Position numbers and translations under genes: made by a program. This document shows, piece by piece, positions 1 through 9,208 of a stretch of 64,000 nt of DNA (position 1 is the first letter of the stretch; each line of letters opens with the position of its first letter). The notes under the pieces are model-generated. The model saw only the letters and a list, made by a program, of their open reading frames with translations, had not been told where the DNA came from and made no database searches. Source of the DNA: an uncultured Collinsella sp. (lineage in GTDB: Bacteria; Actinomycetota; Coriobacteriia; Coriobacteriales; Coriobacteriaceae); assembly GCA_938005465.1 (NCBI GenBank), contig CALLNU010000024.1:1-64000 (forward strand), given 5' to 3'.

Positions 1-693
1 GTCGGCCTCGTCTTCAGGCAGCGTGTTGTAAAAAGCGCAACTGGTCTGGATCAGGTGATAAAAATCGGCGGCAGGCTGTGCGAACATAGCTTCCGTGATG
101 TATTGGAACGGCAGGCTGGCACCGGGCAATGTGGCCGATGAAGCCACGTACATTCCGCATTTGTCTTTCAGCGCATAGGCGGTTTCGACATTGCCCATCA
201 GGCAGGCGTGCATCAGGATAAAGTCGTACTTGATCGGCAGCAATTCGGCCAGGTCGTTCACTTCCACATCGGTTCCGTACCTGTCGCCCCCGGCGATTGC
301 GCGTGTTTGGGGGGTATCATGTTCGTCATCCGTGGGCACCAACTCGTCGGCGAAAGCGGGCCACCAACCCGAACCGTGCGATGCGATCACGAGCCCCTGC
401 GACGGGGCCGGATACATCCGGATCGCGTCTTCGAGTACGCCGCGCATCACCGCTTTGTCGGTTGCGTTCTGCTCCGGATAACTTTTGACCACACGGCTTA
501 CGATCGCATCGGTTTGATCCGGGACGATTTCAAGCAGCACAGGATTCGGGAACTGTGTCGTATGGGGCGAAGGGTCGAGGTAAACGAGCAGGTTGCCGTC
601 GATATCGTCGTTCCATCCGGCCTCGAGCCGGTTCAGGTTCGTCCATTGCTCCTGCCACAGGTTCACGTCGCCGATCATGTAGACCAGCACGGT
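1..693 (-). other. Probable foreign or misassembled segment (Bacteroidetes-like C11 peptidase)
   Basis: This segment encodes the middle of a clostripain-family lipoprotein peptidase, a family abundant in Alistipes, Parabacteroides and Bacteroides. The transporter it interrupts should have continued into further membrane segments. The join falls in about 24 bases that code for TVLVYMIG in both contexts, which is what a short-overlap assembly error at a contig end would give. A genuine recombination cannot be excluded from the sequence alone. Confidence 0.65.
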
Positions 694-1389
694 CTTGTTG
701 TGGGCGATCTCGCGCATGGTGTGTCCGACCTCGGAGAACACACCGCCCACGATGTGGCCGATGGTGTCCTCGGGACCGCGCTCGCGACCGTACTTTTGCT
801 TATAGGTGCGAATGAGCGGCAGGGTAAAGATGAGCCACCAGGCACCAGTGATGATAAACGACAGACGCGTTGCCAGCATGGTGGGGACGCCAAGAGCGGG
901 GCCACCCATGATGAGCGCCAGGCAGATGATGAACGGCACGGTGGAACCGATGTAGCCCCAGGCATAGCCCGAGCTGGACACGGCGTCCATGCGCTCGTCG
1001 GTGGTAATGTCGGGCAGCATGGCGTCGTAGAACGTCATAGAAGAGTTAAGGCCGATGGTGCACAGCACGTACACGGTCAAAAATGCCATGGCGGACATTG
1101 GGATAGCCTGCGCCAGGCAAAGAACCAGGCCCGTGAGGAAGAAGCCCAAGAAGAACTTAATCTTGTTGCCGGCGTAATCGGCAAGCGCGCCCAGAATGGG
1201 CATGAGCATGGCAATGACCAGCGAGGCGATCGTCTGAGCGTTGCCCCAAGCGACCACCAGGTCTGCCGAGGAAGCACCAGTATTGATGGCGTTAAAGTAG
1301 ATGGGCACCACCGAGGTATTGAGCAACACGAGGGCCGAATTGCCCACATCGTACATAACCCAGTTACGCTCGAGCTTGGTGTATTTCAT
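1..1389 (-). CDS. Chimeric open frame: UMF1/Atg22-like MFS transporter N-half joined to clostripain-like (C11) peptidase, partial
   Basis: One frame of 463 codons runs from ATG 1389-1387 off the left edge. Residues 1-~232 are hydrophobic and match the N-terminal half of UMF1/Atg22-like major facilitator transporters (MKYTKLERNWVMYDVGNSA start, several membrane segments). From about residue 233 (TVLVYMIG, 670-693) the product becomes a soluble clostripain-related cysteine peptidase of the Bacteroidetes type, with the expected catalytic His in SHGSGWW (residue 338) and Cys in HACLMG (residue 396). TVLVYMIG would suit both proteins, so the switch lies in shared sequence. I read this as a chimera rather than a functional fusion. 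The MFS half looks native to this genome; its substrate is unknown. Confidence 0.75.
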   Translation of the reverse strand, partial: MKYTKLERNWVMYDVGNSALVLLNTSVVPIYFNAINTGASSADLVVAWGNAQTIASLVIAMLMPILGALADYAGNKIKFFLGFFLTGLVLCLAQAIPMSAMAFLTVYVLCTIGLNSSMTFYDAMLPDITTDERMDAVSSSGYAWGYIGSTVPFIICLALIMGGPALGVPTMLATRLSFIITGAWWLIFTLPLIRTYKQKYGRERGPEDTIGHIVGGVFSEVGHTMREIAHNKTVLVYMIGDVNLWQEQWTNLNRLEAGWNDDIDGNLLVYLDPSPHTTQFPNPVLLEIVPDQTDAIVSRVVKSYPEQNATDKAVMRGVLEDAIRMYPAPSQGLVIASHGSGWWPAFADELVPTDDEHDTPQTRAIAGGDRYGTDVEVNDLAELLPIKYDFILMHACLMGNVETAYALKDKCGMYVASSATLPGASLPFQYITEAMFAQPAADFYHLIQTSCAFYNTLPEDEAD

Positions 1390-1490
1390 GGACAGGGCCC
1401 CTTCGTATTCGCCCGATATGCAGTTAGTTCATCGTACCCCAATTGCACAGAAGCGCTGGTAAGGATTCGGCAAAGGGGCACGCACGGGCC

Positions 1491-2435
1491 CTATTCCTCG
1501 CGGTCGAACTCCTCATCGGCATTGAGCACGCGACCGCTGTAGTTGACGTGACTGGTCACGGCATCCATGTCACCGGTCTCGATAAAACGTGCGACCGTGC
1601 ACTCGTAATCGACCAGCGCGCGATCAAAGACCTCGGGGAAACTCTCGTTCGAGACCTCGTCGGTAAAGGGATTCTTCCATGTCAGATGGCCCAGGTTACC
1701 GGTGCGCTCGGGCAGCTCCGTCGTCACACGATGGGCAAGGCCGTCGAGCAGCGAGTAGTCGTGCACCAAGCCCTCAACCAGCGAGATCGCGCGCGTCTTT
1801 GCGGAGCCGGCCGGCTCAATCGCGCGGTAAAGTCGCTGCATATTGGCAACGGCAGCACCGTACTCCCCCGCCGGAATGTCAATGCCGTACACGCGTCCGG
1901 CAACATAGCTCATCAGCACGCCGGCCACGCGATTGATGCGATCGGTGGTGACGATCTCGCCCGCCGGCGGGTAATCGTCGACCGTAGCGCCATCGCGTTT
2001 AAGCTGCAGCATCAGTACATCCAGGTCGCTCTCGATCACGGCATGGACCTGACTGCTCGAATCCTCAAGCTCTGAATCGGACTCCACGATGCCAAACTGC
2101 TGCTCATAGACAAAGGGATGGGCGTTGCGGTCGAGCACGTAATGAGACAGTAGGCCCAGCGCAAAGGCGCGACCCAAGCTGGCGTCGCGCGGCAGCAGAT
2201 GCGACACGCCGTCGCGCAGGCACGCGAACTGGCGAGACATGCGCGAGCGGTGCATGACCTGAGCAAGCGACATACAGTCGGAAATGCGCGGCGTGAGCAT
2301 GTGGAAGAAAAACGGGTCGGGACCTTGGTTTCCCAGGATAAAGGCGATGCGCTCCTCGTCGGACGTAATAACGCCCTGCGGAAGACGGTCGATGCTTTCC
2401 TCGCCAAACAGATGATGCGTAATGAGCGCGGGCAT
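1491..2435 (-). CDS. Zinc-dependent phospholipase C family protein
   Basis: The 314-residue product starts at ATG 2435 (MPALITHHLFGEE), preceded by AAGGA at a five-base gap, in preference to an upstream in-frame start. It has the pattern of the Zn_dep_PLPC family: an early THH motif, a GNQGPDPFFFH stretch and a SHYVLDRNAHPF helix whose His/Asp residues would bind zinc. No signal peptide is visible, so it probably acts in the cytoplasm. Such proteins are common in Coriobacteriia and Clostridia, and their true substrate is mostly untested. It stands alone downstream of the LytTR two-component pair. Confidence 0.75.
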   Translation of the reverse strand: MPALITHHLFGEESIDRLPQGVITSDEERIAFILGNQGPDPFFFHMLTPRISDCMSLAQVMHRSRMSRQFACLRDGVSHLLPRDASLGRAFALGLLSHYVLDRNAHPFVYEQQFGIVESDSELEDSSSQVHAVIESDLDVLMLQLKRDGATVDDYPPAGEIVTTDRINRVAGVLMSYVAGRVYGIDIPAGEYGAAVANMQRLYRAIEPAGSAKTRAISLVEGLVHDYSLLDGLAHRVTTELPERTGNLGHLTWKNPFTDEVSNESFPEVFDRALVDYECTVARFIETGDMDAVTSHVNYSGRVLNADEEFDREE

Positions 2436-2527
2436 AATGATCCTTTCGATTTCATTCGATGTCACCCATTATGCCCACCGCACGGTCACGCCAAACCTGC
2501 GGCGGTAAACGATGATATGCAGACTGC

Positions 2528-3262
2528 CTACGCAAGTCCCAAGTGCGCCTTGACCTCGGCTGCGCGACGACGGGACACAGGCACCGTCGAGGTTACGCGA
2601 TCGAGCCTGAGCTCCATAAGACCCGTGGAACCGATCTCGACATTATGCACGTCTTCCAAATTGACCAGATAACTGCGGTGGACACGGATAAAGCCCTCGG
2701 AGGCTAGGCGCCGCTCGAGCGAGGAAATCGACTCATTGACCAGGTATGTTCCCTCGGCGCAGACGGCGTTGCAAAAATCGGCGCGCGCCTCAAAGTAGCA
2801 GACGTCTGCGGCGGGAATGAACACCTTTTTGCCCCCGCGGTCCACCGTCAGACGCAAAGGTTGGCGCGGAGCATGGATAACACGACGGGCACCCAAGGCT
2901 GCCTCGATCTTGTCGAGTGCCTTTGACAGGCGTGCGTCCTCGACCGGCTTGACGACATAATCGACGGCATCGAGGTTATAGGCATCGGCCGCATACTCGG
3001 CAAACGCCGTCACAAACACAACCACCGGCGGCGTCTTTAGGTTCTGCAGCGTCTCGGCAAGCTCAATTCCCGAGCGACCGGGCATGGTAATGTCTAAAAA
3101 TAGCACGTCGGGCTTGTTCGACAGAATCGACTCCACGGCTTCGGTGACATTGCCCGCCTCGGCAATCTGGCCCACACGCGTATCCTTTTCCAACAGATAG
3201 CGTAGCTCGGCCCTAATGGGAGGTTCGTCATCAACCACCAAGATGTTCCAGCCTTCGGACAT
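2528..3262 (-). CDS. LytTR-family response regulator
   Basis: The 244-residue protein has an N-terminal receiver domain (DDE at 11-13, phospho-acceptor Asp57 in FLDITMPG, KP near 108) and a C-terminal LytTR DNA-binding domain (about 140-240, with FIRVHRSYLVNLEDV). AgrA/LytR-type regulators bind DNA through this beta-rich domain. It lies 38 bp downstream of a LytS-type kinase gene on the same strand and is almost certainly its partner. ATG 3262 is preceded by GAGGGGA. The target genes cannot be read from the window. Confidence 0.92.
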   Translation of the reverse strand: MSEGWNILVVDDEPPIRAELRYLLEKDTRVGQIAEAGNVTEAVESILSNKPDVLFLDITMPGRSGIELAETLQNLKTPPVVVFVTAFAEYAADAYNLDAVDYVVKPVEDARLSKALDKIEAALGARRVIHAPRQPLRLTVDRGGKKVFIPAADVCYFEARADFCNAVCAEGTYLVNESISSLERRLASEGFIRVHRSYLVNLEDVHNVEIGSTGLMELRLDRVTSTVPVSRRRAAEVKAHLGLA

Positions 3263-3300
3263 ATGTGCTTCCCCTCTTTTTCTCTCAATCCAACCGCGTG

Positions 3301-4692
3301 CTACGCCGTCAACGGCGCCGGCTCATGCGGCTCGCCGTTCAGCTCGACGATGACCTGCGTGCCAACGCCCTCCTGGGACTTCACGCGCATGCCAGAATCT
3401 TCTCCGTAAAAGAAATGGATGCGCTGAAGCACGTTGAAGAGCGCCAAGCCGCAGCCTCGTTTGATGGAGCCGTCGGCGGTAATGCTCTCGGGCTCCTCCA
3501 GGCGATGCTGCTCAAACAGATGCGCGCAGACCTCTTCGCTCATACCGATGCCATCGTCCTCGACGATGATCTCCAAACCGTCATCGGTCTCGAAAGCCCT
3601 AACACGAATAGAAAGCGGCTCGGTCTCGCGCTGCGCGTGTTTGATGCAGTTTTCGAGCAACGGCTGCAAGATAAACGGCGGCACCATGCAATCGCGCACC
3701 TCAAAGTCGATATCGACCGAGACGCGCAAACGGCCGTCGCCATACCGGGCCTGCATAAGATTGATATAACGAGTACCCTGTTCCACCTCGTGCTCGAGCG
3801 TGGTGAGCGTATCGGAATCAGAAAGCGTCTGACGATAGTAATTGGAGAAGTCGATCAGCAGCGATCGCGCCTTGTCGGGCTCGGTTCGAACGAGCGACAC
3901 GATGGTGCTGATGGTGTTAAACAGAAAATGAGGATCGACCTGCGATTGCAAGGCGCGCAGCTCCACGCGGGCCGTAAGCTCGTCCTGGCGCTCGAGCTCA
4001 AAGCTCGCAAGCTGCGTGGAAATGAGGTCGGCAAAGCCCGAGGCAAGCGCCGTCTGGCGCATATCGATGCTGCTCAGACGGGGATAATACAGCTCGAGCG
4101 TGCCCACGCAATGCCCGCGCACGGTAAGCGGTGCGACAATACCGGCGCGCAGGCGCGGAAAGTAGCCACCTGTCTCGGTCGAGGCATCGCGCGAGAACAC
4201 GCTTTGCTCACCGCTGTTGATCACGTTGAGCGTAGTCCGCAGCACCACCGGGGTGCCCGCGGGGCATTTTGCCGAGTCCTCGCCCCAGCTTGCCAACACC
4301 TGCTTGCCGTCGGTAAAGCAGATGGCAGAGGCGATCGTTTCGGACAGGATGATCTTAGAGGCGCCCAGGGCAGCTTCGGGCGTAAGGCCGCGCGACGTGT
4401 AGGCGAATATTTTTGAAGCGATGGCGAGCGTGCGGTCGGTTGCGCTCGATGTGAGGTCGTCGGGAACGACAAAGACGTACGAGAAGAAGAAGCACAGCAT
4501 GACCAAGCCGGCAATGACAACAACGGCCGGAACGGGATTGGGATTATCGGTTAGATCCCAGATGAGCAGCAGGATAAGCAGCGGAACGACAATACCGAGC
4601 AAGATGGCTTGAACCACATGCTGAGCGGTACGAAAGACCTTGGTAGAGTTGTAGCTCTTGCCCAGAATCAGCCTATTGAGATCCACCGTCAT
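3301..4692 (-). CDS. LytS-type sensor histidine kinase
   Basis: The product is about 463 residues. Two membrane segments occupy roughly residues 24-75, followed by a GAF-like sensor region (about 95-225), a His_kinase domain with the phospho-acceptor in QVDPHFLFNTIS, and a HATPase_c domain with the N box (QPLLENCIKHA) and G boxes (EDDGIGM, GCGLALFNV). ATG 4692 directly abuts AAGGAG, so the in-frame GTG two codons later at 4686 may be the true start. The gene is co-transcribed with the LytTR regulator. Ligand unknown; members of this group sense pyruvate, peptides or envelope stress. Confidence 0.9.
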   Translation of the reverse strand: MTVDLNRLILGKSYNSTKVFRTAQHVVQAILLGIVVPLLILLLIWDLTDNPNPVPAVVVIAGLVMLCFFFSYVFVVPDDLTSSATDRTLAIASKIFAYTSRGLTPEAALGASKIILSETIASAICFTDGKQVLASWGEDSAKCPAGTPVVLRTTLNVINSGEQSVFSRDASTETGGYFPRLRAGIVAPLTVRGHCVGTLELYYPRLSSIDMRQTALASGFADLISTQLASFELERQDELTARVELRALQSQVDPHFLFNTISTIVSLVRTEPDKARSLLIDFSNYYRQTLSDSDTLTTLEHEVEQGTRYINLMQARYGDGRLRVSVDIDFEVRDCMVPPFILQPLLENCIKHAQRETEPLSIRVRAFETDDGLEIIVEDDGIGMSEEVCAHLFEQHRLEEPESITADGSIKRGCGLALFNVLQRIHFFYGEDSGMRVKSQEGVGTQVIVELNGEPHEPAPLTA

Positions 4693-4803
4693 CTCCTTCT
4701 TACTGACGCACCCCATAGCAATAAAGAGGGCCGCAAGCGACCCTCTCCATTGCATTATGCATCAAATACTGTGTTTTACATCAAGCCATCGATGAACGGT
4801 AGC

Positions 4804-6081
4804 TTAGGCGCTGTACTTGTTTGCCTCGCCGAAGGTGCCGCCCTCGACAATCCAGCCGTCCTTCATGATGACGTCCATGTTGTCGGTGTTGAGCACGTGG
4901 ATGTCGGCGGCGACGTCACCGTTGACGACCAGCAGGTCGGCGCACTTGCCGGCCTCGATGGAACCGGTCTCGTCCTCGATGTGGCACATCTTGGCACCGT
5001 TGAGAGTGGCACAGGTGATGGTCTCGACCGGGGTGAAGCCGATCTTGTCGACGAACTCGTACATCTCCTCGATGGAGCAGGTGCCGTACGGGGTGACGAA
5101 GGAGAAGGAGTCGGAGCCGATCGTCATGACGACGCCGCGCTTCTTGGCCTCGCGCAGGCAGTCGTAGTTGCGCTGCAGCTCCTTCTCGACCAGGGTGCCC
5201 TCGTACTTGTCGTGCAGCTCGGGGACGTAGACGGGCGGATAGGTGGCGTACCAGGTGGGCAGGAAGGCGATCGTCGGGGTGAAGAAGGTGCCCTGCTCGG
5301 CCATGAGGTCCATGGTACGCTCATCGATATCGAAGCCGTGAATCAGCTGCTCGCAGCCAAAGCGAACGGAATCGTAGGCAGCGGCGTGGTTGTTGTAGCA
5401 GTGGCTCCACACGGGGATGCCGACCATCTTGGCCTCTTCGACCACGGCCTGAATCTCCTCGGAGCAGTAGTGCTGGTCGCGGCCGGAGTCCCAGCGCCAG
5501 ATGCCGCCACCGGTAGCCCAGATCTTGATGGCATCGGGGTTCTCGCGCAGGCGACGACGGACGGCCTTGCGCAGATCCCAAGGACCGTCGACCTGATCGC
5601 CCCAGGGGTGCGATTCCTTGTTGAGCTCCTGGCTGCAGTGGTGGGAGTCGCCGTGGCCGGCAACGCGGCAGAAGCCAAGGCCGGTGGCCAGAACGCGCGG
5701 GCCCTTGAAGACGCCCTTGTCGATGCAGTCACGGATCTGGATACCAAAGCGGCCGATCTCGCAGACGGTGGTGAGGCCGTGGGTGAGGCAGTCGTAGGCC
5801 TGCTTCACGGCGACGGCCTGCTTCTCGAGGAGCGGCTGCATGACCCAATCGGTATCATCGTCGGTCAGGTTGCCCGAGAAGTGCAGGTGGGTGTCGATCA
5901 GGCCGGGAAGGACGGTCTTGCCGGCGGCGTCGATAACCTCAACGCCCTCGGGAAGGTCCTGCATAGCACCGGCGTACTCGATCTTGCCGTTGTCGTCGAC
6001 GAGAACGAGGGAGTTCTCGACCGGCTCGGCACCGGTACCGTCGATGAGCTTGCCGCCAACGATTGCATACTTAGTGGACAT
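4804..6081 (-). CDS. Amidohydrolase-family metal-dependent hydrolase
   Basis: The 425-residue protein follows the amidohydrolase/imidazolonepropionase-like plan: a small beta domain, the metal-binding HLH (His65, His67) after VLPGLIDT, further ligands in SHCYN and LIHGFD, an Asp in TIGSDSF, and a return to the beta domain (SIEAGKCADLLVVNGD). It would hydrolyse an amide or cyclic amide bond, perhaps in a dipeptide or imidazolone. The gene is 131 bp downstream of an APC amino acid permease on the same strand, suggesting an imported amino acid derivative. The exact substrate cannot be assigned. Start ATG 6081 has an AAGGAGGAA site. Confidence 0.85.
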   Translation of the reverse strand: MSTKYAIVGGKLIDGTGAEPVENSLVLVDDNGKIEYAGAMQDLPEGVEVIDAAGKTVLPGLIDTHLHFSGNLTDDDTDWVMQPLLEKQAVAVKQAYDCLTHGLTTVCEIGRFGIQIRDCIDKGVFKGPRVLATGLGFCRVAGHGDSHHCSQELNKESHPWGDQVDGPWDLRKAVRRRLRENPDAIKIWATGGGIWRWDSGRDQHYCSEEIQAVVEEAKMVGIPVWSHCYNNHAAAYDSVRFGCEQLIHGFDIDERTMDLMAEQGTFFTPTIAFLPTWYATYPPVYVPELHDKYEGTLVEKELQRNYDCLREAKKRGVVMTIGSDSFSFVTPYGTCSIEEMYEFVDKIGFTPVETITCATLNGAKMCHIEDETGSIEAGKCADLLVVNGDVAADIHVLNTDNMDVIMKDGWIVEGGTFGEANKYSA

Positions 6082-6163
6082 GGTTCCTCCTTATGGATCC
6101 ATATAGTGGGCGAGACCGTGTTGGGTTAAGGCCTCACAAAGCTACCCAAGTGGTGCCGGGTTC

Positions 6164-6192
6164 GGTGCGCGGAAGAGAGGGTCCCGCGCACC
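6164..6192 (-). terminator. Hairpin between permease and amidohydrolase genes
   Basis: GGTGCGCGG and CCGCGCACC form a perfect 9-bp stem around an 11-base loop, just past the permease stop. There is no T-run, so it may attenuate transcription or stabilise mRNA rather than fully terminate. Confidence 0.4.
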
Positions 6193-6212
6193 TGGTCCGC
6201 CCCGGCTCGGCG

Positions 6213-7664
6213 TTACTTTTTGCGGGAATTGGTGAAAGCCATGAGGGCCAGGCCAATAGCCAACCAGCCGATCACGATGCTCCACTCCACCATGTTGAGG
6301 GAGGCGGGAGAGAACGGGATCACGAGCAGGCCGATGATGATGGCACAGGCAGCGATAGCGAGGCCGATGCCAAACTTGCCGCCGGGCACCTCGTAGGGAC
6401 GAGGCAGGTCGGGCTCGGTGAAGCGCATGCGCAGGCAAGCGAGGGCGACCATGCCGCAGGAGAAGATGAAGGCGAGAGCCGACACGTTGGTCAGAGGGAT
6501 GAGCATGTTCTTGCCCAGGAACGGACCGACGACGGTGATGACGCCCAGAACGACGCAGGCAAGCTTGGGAGCGCCGGACTTGGGGTCGACCTCGGCGAAC
6601 TGCTCGGGCAGCTGGCCCTTGCGGCCCATGGCGAGCATGATGCGGCTCGTGGCGCCGTAGAAGGAGTTCATCGGGCCCATGGGTCCAAGCGTGGCGATGA
6701 CGAGCATGGCCAGGTACAGGAGCATGTTGATGCCCTTGAGGCAGGCAAGCGCGGGAACCGGGCTCTTAACAAACTCATGCCAGTCGAGGATGGTGCCGAA
6801 CGAGTAGATGCAGACCATGTAGAAGCCGCCGGCGGCCAGCAGGGCCAGGGAGATAATCTTGCCGAACTTGTTCCAGTTGAGGCCCTCGGCTGCTTCCTCA
6901 GCCTGCTGAGGAATGGTGTCGAAGCCAGCGTAGAAGAACGGGGTCAGAACCAGGACCGACACGATGCCGGCAAACAGGCTGGAGCTCTCGGTAGCGGCCT
7001 TGCCGCCGCCAGCGCCGGTGACCTGGGAGAACACGGGCATGGCATTGTCCGGCGAGCCGGTGAACAGCGAGACGCCCATGGCGAGCAGCATGCCGCAGAG
7101 CAGGGCCTTGGTCAGGAAGGCCTGGAGCTTGGCAGCCGAGCTGGCACCGCGGAAGTTGAGGAAGATGACGTAGACTGCAAAGCCGAGCGCGATCAGCGTC
7201 GGGAACAGGTAGACGTCGGCCCCCAGTATGGTGTAGAGCTTGACGGCGCGCAGCCACTCAAGGCCGGGCAGGCTGCCGAACATCTCGGACACGAGGGTCG
7301 AAATGGCGATGGCCTCCCACGGGCACAGGATGCCGTTGCCCAGGGCCAAAAGCCATCCGGTGATGTAGCTCAGCGTACGGCCAAAGCTACGATCGACATA
7401 CTCGACGATGCCGCCCGAGATGGGGATAGCAGCCGTGAGCTCACCGAAAACAGCTCCGACGGGCACGAGGAAGATTGCACCCAAGAGGAATGCGATCATA
7501 GCGGGAACGGGACCGCCGCCCACGACCATCCAGTCGCCGACCTGCAGAACCCAACCGGTACCGATGATGGCACCGAAGCCGATGGTAAAGAAGTTCCAGA
7601 GCGAGAGCGTTTTCTTCATGCCGCCGTTATCCTCGACTGCAACTTCTGCGTTCTTGTCCGCCAT
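6213..7664 (-). CDS. APC-superfamily amino acid permease
   Basis: The 483-residue integral membrane protein has about 12 hydrophobic segments and the APC signature near the N-terminus (FFTIGFGAIIGTGW), where the unwound first helix binds the substrate backbone. Length is typical for the family. AGGAGGGG lies just before ATG 7664. Together with the downstream amidohydrolase it forms a probable uptake-and-hydrolysis pair. Specificity cannot be predicted. Confidence 0.88.
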   Translation of the reverse strand: MADKNAEVAVEDNGGMKKTLSLWNFFTIGFGAIIGTGWVLQVGDWMVVGGGPVPAMIAFLLGAIFLVPVGAVFGELTAAIPISGGIVEYVDRSFGRTLSYITGWLLALGNGILCPWEAIAISTLVSEMFGSLPGLEWLRAVKLYTILGADVYLFPTLIALGFAVYVIFLNFRGASSAAKLQAFLTKALLCGMLLAMGVSLFTGSPDNAMPVFSQVTGAGGGKAATESSSLFAGIVSVLVLTPFFYAGFDTIPQQAEEAAEGLNWNKFGKIISLALLAAGGFYMVCIYSFGTILDWHEFVKSPVPALACLKGINMLLYLAMLVIATLGPMGPMNSFYGATSRIMLAMGRKGQLPEQFAEVDPKSGAPKLACVVLGVITVVGPFLGKNMLIPLTNVSALAFIFSCGMVALACLRMRFTEPDLPRPYEVPGGKFGIGLAIAACAIIIGLLVIPFSPASLNMVEWSIVIGWLAIGLALMAFTNSRKK

Positions 7665-8018
7665 TGTTCCCCTCCTTTCCTATTTGACGCCCTTGGCGTC
7701 ACCCCTTGCGCGGTCCGTTTTGCCGCGCGCTTTTATTCCATGGCTTTAAGATACGGCCTTGGCGCAGCAGCGCCGCTCGCAGCTCGACCGAAGGCAGAAC
7801 TGCAAAACGAGCGGCACCGTTTTTGGGACGAACGGCGGGAGACGTCATTCGTCTTGGACGCTTTCATCTTGTCTGCTTTTGAATACCTGTTGCCGTGACG
7901 CTAGGCGCGCGGCGCGGCAACGTTCATACCATTTGTCAGGCTTTTGGCGCACATACCCATGTGTCGTGCATCTTTTTATGTAGGATAAACAAGTTACACA
8001 TGAGGCAAGGTGATTCGA
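7665..8018. other. Divergent intergenic region, no gene seen
   Basis: The 354 bp lie between the divergent permease and C39-like peptidase genes and must hold both promoters. I see no convincing -35/-10 pair and no conserved short gene. Confidence 0.4.
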
Positions 8019-9020
8019 ATGGCATACGGATACAATGACGGCGACCAACGGCCACAAAGCGTGCGCCTTGCCGGCCGCGCCACGCCAACGCCCAGAATCA
8101 CCTCCGACAACGACAACCCGCAGCGCCCCCAAGAGCAGCTCGGGGCTTCTTCGCGGCAACAAAGCCGTACCGTGCAGCAGTCAGACCGCGTGAGTACGAG
8201 CACACGCCAACGCCAGACCGACACATCGCAGCCACGCCGCTACGATCGCCGTAAAACCGACTACTACGTCAAGCGCTCCTTTTCGCGACCTCAACGCGAT
8301 CGCGGCAATTCCGCCCCTCACCCTGCGTCACACGCCACAAGCCACGCGCTTCCGGCCCGCCGCCTACGCCTTACGCTTTGCTCCATCGCCGCCTGCCTCG
8401 TCTTTGTGTTTTTGGGATCCTGCATCTCCCACGGATCAGCCGGTCTTGAGCCCACTGCCGAAGACAAGCTGCTTAAAGCTCCCGTCGCACCCGGTTACTC
8501 CTTTGCGTTCTCGACCCCACGCTCGCAATGGCAGGCCGGCACCATGCCCCACATCTACCAAATTGACCCCGCATGGTCGGAGCTGCCCTATGCCGGTGGC
8601 ACTATTCGCGAAAACGCTTGCGGTCCTACCTGCCTCACCATGGTCTATATCTTTAAGACCGGCCATACCGATAAGACGCCGGTCGATATATGCGCACTGG
8701 CCGAAGCCGGCAACTACGCCCCCACTGGTGCCACCGAGTGGTCGTTTATGACAGGCGGTGCGTGGCAGCTGGGGCTCAACGGAACACAGCTCTATAACGA
8801 TCGCGAATCTATTACCCAAGCACTTCGCTCGGGTGTGCCCGTCATCGCCGCAGTGCGCCCCGGTACGTTTACCAACGTAGGCCACTACATCGTGCTCTAC
8901 GGCATCGACGACGCCAACCAGATTGGCGTCTACGACCCCAACTCGGCCAGCCGCAGCGCCCGCCGCTGGGGCGTCGTAGAGGTCCTCAACGAAGTCGAAG
9001 CCATGTGGGCCTACTACTAG
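8019..9020 (+). CDS. Membrane-anchored C39-like cysteine peptidase
   Basis: The start is ATG 8019 (MAYGYNDGD) with AAGG eight bases upstream; a GTG three codons earlier is less likely. The 333-residue protein has an Arg/Gln/Ser-rich polar N-terminus (about 1-110), one membrane segment (LTLCSIAACLVFVFLGSCI, ~112-131) and an extracellular Peptidase_C39_2 domain. Visible catalytic residues are Cys in ENACGPTC, His in VGHYIVLYG and Asp in VYDPNS. The family is related to bacteriocin-processing peptidases but is usually an uncharacterised cell-surface protein. The stop codon lies inside a dispersed repeat. Confidence 0.8.
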   Translation: MAYGYNDGDQRPQSVRLAGRATPTPRITSDNDNPQRPQEQLGASSRQQSRTVQQSDRVSTSTRQRQTDTSQPRRYDRRKTDYYVKRSFSRPQRDRGNSAPHPASHATSHALPARRLRLTLCSIAACLVFVFLGSCISHGSAGLEPTAEDKLLKAPVAPGYSFAFSTPRSQWQAGTMPHIYQIDPAWSELPYAGGTIRENACGPTCLTMVYIFKTGHTDKTPVDICALAEAGNYAPTGATEWSFMTGGAWQLGLNGTQLYNDRESITQALRSGVPVIAAVRPGTFTNVGHYIVLYGIDDANQIGVYDPNSASRSARRWGVVEVLNEVEAMWAYY

Positions 9021-9101
9021 TCATTGGGGACAGACTTAAATGAGTGGTCATTGGGGACGCTCTTGTTTGACTAGTCATTTAAGAACGTCCCCAATGACTA
9101 G
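9017..9101. repeat. Dispersed repeat, two direct and one inverted copy of a TCATTGGGGACG unit
   Basis: The outer copies are inverted (9017-9043 against 9075-9101, about 24 of 27 matching), with a third partial copy between. The preceding gene's TAG stop is part of the repeat. A diverged relative with the same architecture is at 54665-54750. Confidence 0.75.
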
Positions 9102-9111
9102 GTGAATAGCA

Positions 9112-9144
9112 AAAGCCCCGCAGTCGGAGCGGACTGCGGGGCTC
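9112..9144 (-). terminator. Terminator of carbamate kinase gene
   Basis: AAAGCCCCGCAGTC pairs with GGACTGCGGGGCTC around a short loop, then a T-rich side on the minus strand. It lies just downstream of arcC. Confidence 0.75.
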
Positions 9145-9208
9145 ATGAAGAGAGGCTAGTTTGTGGGCGCTTTGCCTGGCGCCCACGAGAGAGGCAACAG
9201 AGTAGAGA

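Noticed and set aside
208..1542. 444-codon plus-strand frame
   Set aside because: It spans the chimeric region antisense to recognisable transporter and peptidase sequence and has atypical composition.
4609..7898. Two long plus-strand frames (about 506 and 601 codons)
   Set aside because: They mirror the amidohydrolase and permease genes in antisense and have low-complexity composition.
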